Shown here piece by piece: positions 59,801-64,000 of a stretch of 64,000 nt of DNA. Position 1 is the first letter of the stretch; each line of letters opens with the position of its first letter. Origin of the DNA: Apiotrichum sp. Y4204. Lineage: Eukaryota > Basidiomycota > Tremellomycetes > Trichosporonales > Trichosporonaceae. Made by a program: the position numbers and the translations under genes. The DNA lies in assembly GCA_025531455.1 (NCBI GenBank), contig JAMYHL010000020.1, positions 578,245 through 642,244 of the forward strand, in the 5' to 3' direction. The notes below the pieces were generated by a model that was not told the origin of the DNA, did not search any database, and saw only the letters and a list, made by a program, of their open reading frames with translations.

Positions 59801-61592
59801 TAGCCTACTAGCGTGATTCAGTGGCCACCCCGTCTCCGGCATCCCCGACCCCCGTCTCAATAGCTCATTAGTGAATGATGAATGTATGAACAATGTTTGT
59901 GATACCGCGCTACACGGGCATTCGTCATGCAACTCGGCGAGCCTGTACACGCGTCAGGGCGACAGGGATCCGCGCGCCGCCCACCGCAGGTCCGTGTTGA
60001 GTCCGAGCTGAGACCTGGGGTGGGGTCGGACCGCGGAGTCTTGGACACCGACCTTGGGCCGAACTCATCACCCATACAATTCTAGACTCCTCCACAATGG
60101 CCCCAATATGGATCTTCCGATTGCACTGGCTCCTCGTTCTGGAGGTCTGGGTGATCAGATAATCCGCGAGAGCAACGGGCGGTGTGATGTGTTTAGCCTA
60201 TTCCACTCCAGACATTTGAGGTCTGTTACTGACCTTCTATGACAAGCGGCATGGTAGATAGGTGGTATTGGAGGACAATCTAACCTCTCGCTACAGACGG
60301 TCCATGTCAAGTGACAAACCATTGTGTAGGACTTGAAGTGCCTACACCGACCCGAGGGACAGTCACCAGTCTGGCCCGGATCGCGCGTTTCGTCGGGAGA
60401 TTCCAGCTGATCAACGGATCAACTGACGCTGGCAAAGGCCCGGCATAACAGATGGCTCTGAGTGGGATGAGTCGGTACTGAAAAGCTTGAGCACGTTCTC
60501 CAAACGTTTCGTCTCGCCGATGTCATAGAATCAGAAGCAAACATAGCCACCTGAAACCCGCACCTCGCTCTTACGACCGGCACACATCAGGACTTTGATG
60601 CCACAGTACTACTGTACGCCCGTTAAACTTTGGGCGGCATTGCGACAGCCCAGCCGTCACCGACGTCGTCATGCGCTGTAACGTCCTCGTAACGCCAGCC
60701 ACAGTCGTCGCGTTACAAATTGTCGGCCACACTCAGATAACAGCCCGGCGACCGATCGTGTTACTGGAGTAAAAGAAGCTTCAGAGTTGGAGGCGTACTT
60801 GATAATTCCTCCGTTATACCGTTATGAACAAGCTTGAGTGGGTCACGGAGGGCACTGTATCGCTGGCCGCTGGACATGTAGGCGTTACAGGTTAATGCTT
60901 AACTGCTTATGCCGGACTGTTATCTCATCTTCAGAACGGCTATCAACTGTGGCTGTTATTCTGGATGGGAATACCTGACTTGAACTTTCAATATTGTCCC
61001 ACCAACCCGGTCACACGGTGACAGCATTGACACGCAAGGAGTTCACAGCCCAGCTCTTGCCATCTCTGTCCTGCGCATACTAGAAAACGTGATTCGAAGT
61101 GCGCTACATGTCGGTCCCTCCAGTTGTGAGCCACCTGGCAATTATTCTGAATTTTCTCCAGGTTTATTTAATGTATATCTTTTATGTCGTGATATTTCTG
61201 ACCATCCTCTCATCATTGATCATGTATGTGGATTGCCGACTACTGTCAATACTCGCTGCTCGCTGGACCGCGCCTGCTCAATCTGCCACCCTTTACGAGC
61301 TCCACAAAGCGGAAGTCGAGCAACTGACACGGGTTCATGATCAGCCCTCCTCCCCGCCTCCCCACGTCACGATCCCATTGCTTCGTGCTCATGTACATTC
61401 ATTTTCTACGTTGCTGCTACAACTGTACCGCCACGCGCTGCGGCCCCGCAGCACCGATCCTCAACTGTAAGGCGCACTCGGCTGTCCGCAACGCCATGCT
61501 CGACGGTGGGAGCCTTTACAGCATAGGCGGCACCAGCTGCAGCCGAATACGCGCCACACCCGGACACGAGTCCCCTCGCCGCAGTCGGAGGT
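56845..61592. other. Long spacer upstream of the cyclin gene
   Basis: 4.7 kb. From 56845 to about 57960 the minus strand is strongly pyrimidine-rich with GGAA-, ATGG- and GT-type short repeats, looking like the cyclin leader and promoter. 58000-61090 has no defended gene; one ORF of 286 codons at 57949-58809 is judged spurious. The only candidate is a hydrophobic small ORF at 61108-61470. Confidence 0.45.
61108..61470 (+). CDS. Possible small membrane protein (orphan)
   Basis: 120 aa from ATG 61108. I do not recognise it. Its N-terminal half is very hydrophobic (LAIILNFLQVYLMYIFYVVI, then FLTILSSLIMYV) followed by LLSILAARWTAP and a charged, helical stretch (LYELHKAEVEQL). The tail is Pro/His/Arg-rich and looks less coding. 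The gene would converge with ARPC2 with about 120 bp between stops. The local DNA is more AT-rich than neighbours, which may itself create the hydrophobic codons; low confidence. Confidence 0.25.
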   Translation: MSVPPVVSHLAIILNFLQVYLMYIFYVVIFLTILSSLIMYVDCRLLSILAARWTAPAQSATLYELHKAEVEQLTRVHDQPSSPPPHVTIPLLRAHVHSFSTLLLQLYRHALRPRSTDPQL

Positions 61593-62985
61593 TTAACGGG
61601 AGCGGAATGTGCGGCCCGACACAGTTTTGCGCTCGCCAGTCGCCGTGCCCTCGGGCTTCGCGCGGTTCAACACCTTGAGGAACTCGGCGACGCGGTAGCG
61701 CATGCGCGAGTGCATGTAGGCCTTGGAGCACTTGATGTGGTAGTGGAGGTAGTCGCGGAAGAGCTGGATGCGGGAGATGGTCTGGATGGCCTGAGTGGGA
61801 TTGGCGAAGTGGCGGGGCGCGAGAACTGAGAGTGTTAAGGCTGTACTGTAATAATGTGCGTATCAACACTCACTGAATGTAACATAGCCCACATCCTCGG
61901 TCTTCTTCAGGCCCGGGATGTGACGAATCTCAAGAGGAGGTTCCCGGTTCGAGTAGGTCACTTGTGGTGCGCTCTGCAGCGACTGGAGCTTGCGTGCGTC
62001 GACAAATTCCTAGACGGTCAGTCATGGGATAGGACGGGGACAGGCAGAATGGTGACCCGGGGCTTCCATCATACGTGCAATGACAAGCGCGCGACGGCAA
62101 GCCGCTGGCTCGAAACAGATCTCTACGCACCTGAAGGAACACCCTTCCATACACACGGTCCGTCTCGTCTTGGAACTGCGTCGAGAAGATGACGGTGACA
62201 CGATCGTGGCTCGCGCGAACGAAGATTGCCTCATTGTCGCGGTAGTTGATGATCTTGAGCTCACCCTTGTGCTCGGAGGGCTCAAGATCCATCTGTTGCG
62301 CACCTGCCGGCTCCTTGTAGCTGGCCTGCAGAGACTTCTGCTCCTCAAACGACGCAAGGAAGGGGGCGGCAAGCGCGTTGCGCTTGATAAGGGCAATATG
62401 GGAGATGAGGTCGACCCGCTCCTCTGTGACGTTAGCACTGGACCCATTAAGCATGCCGAGCATTTCAGTAAAGTCAAGATACAGCAGACAGCACCAGAGG
62501 CCTGTTTTCCATTGATAATACACGGAGTTGCGTGTCGGGTTGGATCCTACCAACTCCAACCAGTGCACTCACCAGCAGTAGCAGGCAGACGCTCGAGGTC
62601 GATGTGAAGCGAGACATTGTATCCAAACTCGGTCTTGTCCTCCGGAAGAATGTATCCCGCGTACTGCTCCTCGAGGTGCTGGCGCGCACCGTACTTCACG
62701 AGGTCGGGCCAGCACTGGATGCTCATCGACAGGAGAAGTACCGTCTTGCTCTCCGGCGTAGAGATGTGGAAGCGCACGGCGTCAAAGTCGACAAACTGGA
62801 TATCCGACCGCGATGCCCTGATGACCGTTAGCACAGCCTCCCCAGATAAGAGTCCCGGTATTCTTGACATACTTCTCGAAACGATCGGTCAGGACATCGT
62901 GGATGATGACATTGTGGGACTTGGATGGTCAGCACGAGAATGCTCGACGTGAGCTTCCAGCAAGACGAACCTCCAAGAGAATCAT
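61593..62985 (-). CDS. ARPC2: Arp2/3 complex subunit 2 (p34)
   Basis: Six exons (62985-62971, 62919-62873, 62817-62573, 62423-62131, 62009-61874, 61825-61593) encode 322 aa (human 300, yeast Arc35 342). The first coding exon is 15 nt and encodes the conserved MILLE. Then [101 protein letters not shown] and the C-terminal [20 protein letters not shown] and [12 protein letters not shown]. With ARPC4 it forms the structural core of the Arp2/3 actin nucleator, here for cortical patch endocytosis. All phases agree. Confidence 0.95.
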
Positions 62986-63919
62986 TTGGGAAACAGGCGC
63001 TTGGCTCGCGAGAATCAGAGAGTCGGAAAGATGTAGTTTGCACTATCAGAGTCGATCCGGAAACGCGACGAGAGACAAGATATCGAGAAGAATGGAGGCG
63101 ACGACGACGACGAAGGTCTGGCTAGAGGATGGAGGGTGGACAGTGACTGCGAGCCGTGCACTGCCAGGGACACCGGTGACGCAGAGGCCCCCCCTCTCCT
63201 TGCTGTCATCGACAATCAAGGAGGGCATGCAGGGCATGGGAGCAAATGAAATCCCACGTGGACAGTTACGTAAACAAAAGCCAACCGACAGAGGTTTTCA
63301 CAAGTGTCATTAATGTCAGCCCTCCCCCCACGCCCCGGATGCGCGGTGCCTGATGACCGCCTCGGAATGTAAATGTGACAGCCACTTTCTAATTGGTATA
63401 CACTGTCGAAGTTTATTGAGCTATTGAGATTAAGCTGAAACAATTAGACGTATCTTCTTCGGTCTGGCTGCTTCAAACCCATTGTGCATCCAAGTTACCA
63501 AGGCGTCTTGCTCTCCTAGCTCTTCTCGATCCCTTCGACGCCGCCTGAGCTCCTGACCTCCTGAGGCGCCTCCGCCCCATGAAAGATCTGATGCTTTGAC
63601 AGCTCCGGCCTCCTGCATCCGGGAAGTCGGGAAGTCCGAAGATAGATCCCCCTCGCCTATGATGCTGACGGCTGCACATGCAACCTCTTGTGAATAAGCT
63701 CTGGATAAGCAATGCCCCGGCGGCCGTGGGGACTCTGGTGATGTGACTGCTGGGCGCCACCTTTGAAACGCTGCTTTGGATTAATATTTGTTGTTGAACG
63801 TCTTGATTGCGGTTGTGCTTCTATTAGGAGTCGTTCGAGGATACGATTATGCAGTTCTGAGATCTGAAAGCAGCCACCACCACAGCGAAACAAATGCAAG
63901 GGAAAAAAAAAGGAATCAG

Positions 63920-63958
<39 letters not shown>

Positions 63959-64000
63959 TTAAGGGAGAAGGGGGTCCTTGGGGCGCGGCCCGCGCGCGGC
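62986..64000. other. Right-end region upstream of ARPC2
   Basis: ARPC2 promoter followed by DNA without a defended gene, ending in an A tract and a very GC-rich edge. An exon of a neighbouring gene outside the window cannot be excluded. Confidence 0.45.
63920..63956 (+). repeat. 37-nt pure A tract
   Basis: An uninterrupted A run, preceded by a shorter A run at 63903-63911 and followed at once by purine-rich then CG-rich sequence. It could be a retroelement tail, a nucleosome-excluding tract or slippage-prone low complexity. Confidence 0.8.

Noticed and set aside
1..64000. A biosynthetic gene cluster, CRISPR array, viral or transposon block
   Set aside because: Apart from the FAS pair the genes are ordinary housekeeping and signalling genes. 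There are no spaced repeats, integrases, reverse transcriptases or capsid-like proteins.

Overview
The window is nuclear DNA from a GC-rich, intron-dense basidiomycete yeast, most likely a tremellomycete and possibly a member of the Trichosporonales (inference). Introns are short (about 40-130 nt, rarely 200-500). Donors are mostly GTGAGT or GTAAGT, branch sites look like CTGAC or CTAAC, and acceptors are mostly CAG. I hand-spliced sixteen protein genes; each reads through in frame from start to stop. I found no tRNA, rRNA, CRISPR array or intact transposon.

Layout. 1-3135: no supported gene. 3136-5472: a LOR/tubby-like protein and an Efm7-type methyltransferase, both on minus. 6295-22531: the two fatty acid synthase subunit genes, FAS2 on minus and FAS1 on plus, diverging from a 4 kb spacer. 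22937-28500: a TBC RabGAP and an unnamed leucine-rich/F-box-like protein, both on minus. 29379-33353: PEX16 (+), a DUF1764 protein (-) and a mitochondrial HAD hydrolase (+). 33860-38120: CAF16 ABC ATPase (-) and histone chaperone NAP1 (+). 38926-42896: an 11-exon Zn2Cys6 transcription factor (-). 42897-48265: a long spacer with one possible small membrane ORF. 48266-56844: a divergent G-alpha subunit (+), the PI4-kinase scaffold EFR3 (+) and a B-type cyclin (-). 56845-61592: another long spacer with a second small membrane ORF. 61593-62985: ARPC2 of the Arp2/3 complex (-).

The genes do not form one pathway cluster except for the fatty acid synthase pair, which is the most interesting part. 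The boundary between the subunits is moved relative to Saccharomyces. Here the beta chain carries AT, ER, DH, a complete MPT, the acyl carrier protein and the start of the ketoreductase region (2525 aa). The alpha chain is correspondingly short (1433 aa). The summed length (3958 aa) is close to the yeast sum (about 3940 aa), so the complex looks complete but cut at a different place.

Other points worth a second look are a G-alpha P-loop lacking its usual glutamate, a GC-AG intron placed inside the zinc cluster of the transcription factor, very small coding exons in several genes (8, 9, 15 and 19 nt), three introns that stay open in frame if retained, and a 37-nt A tract near the right edge.
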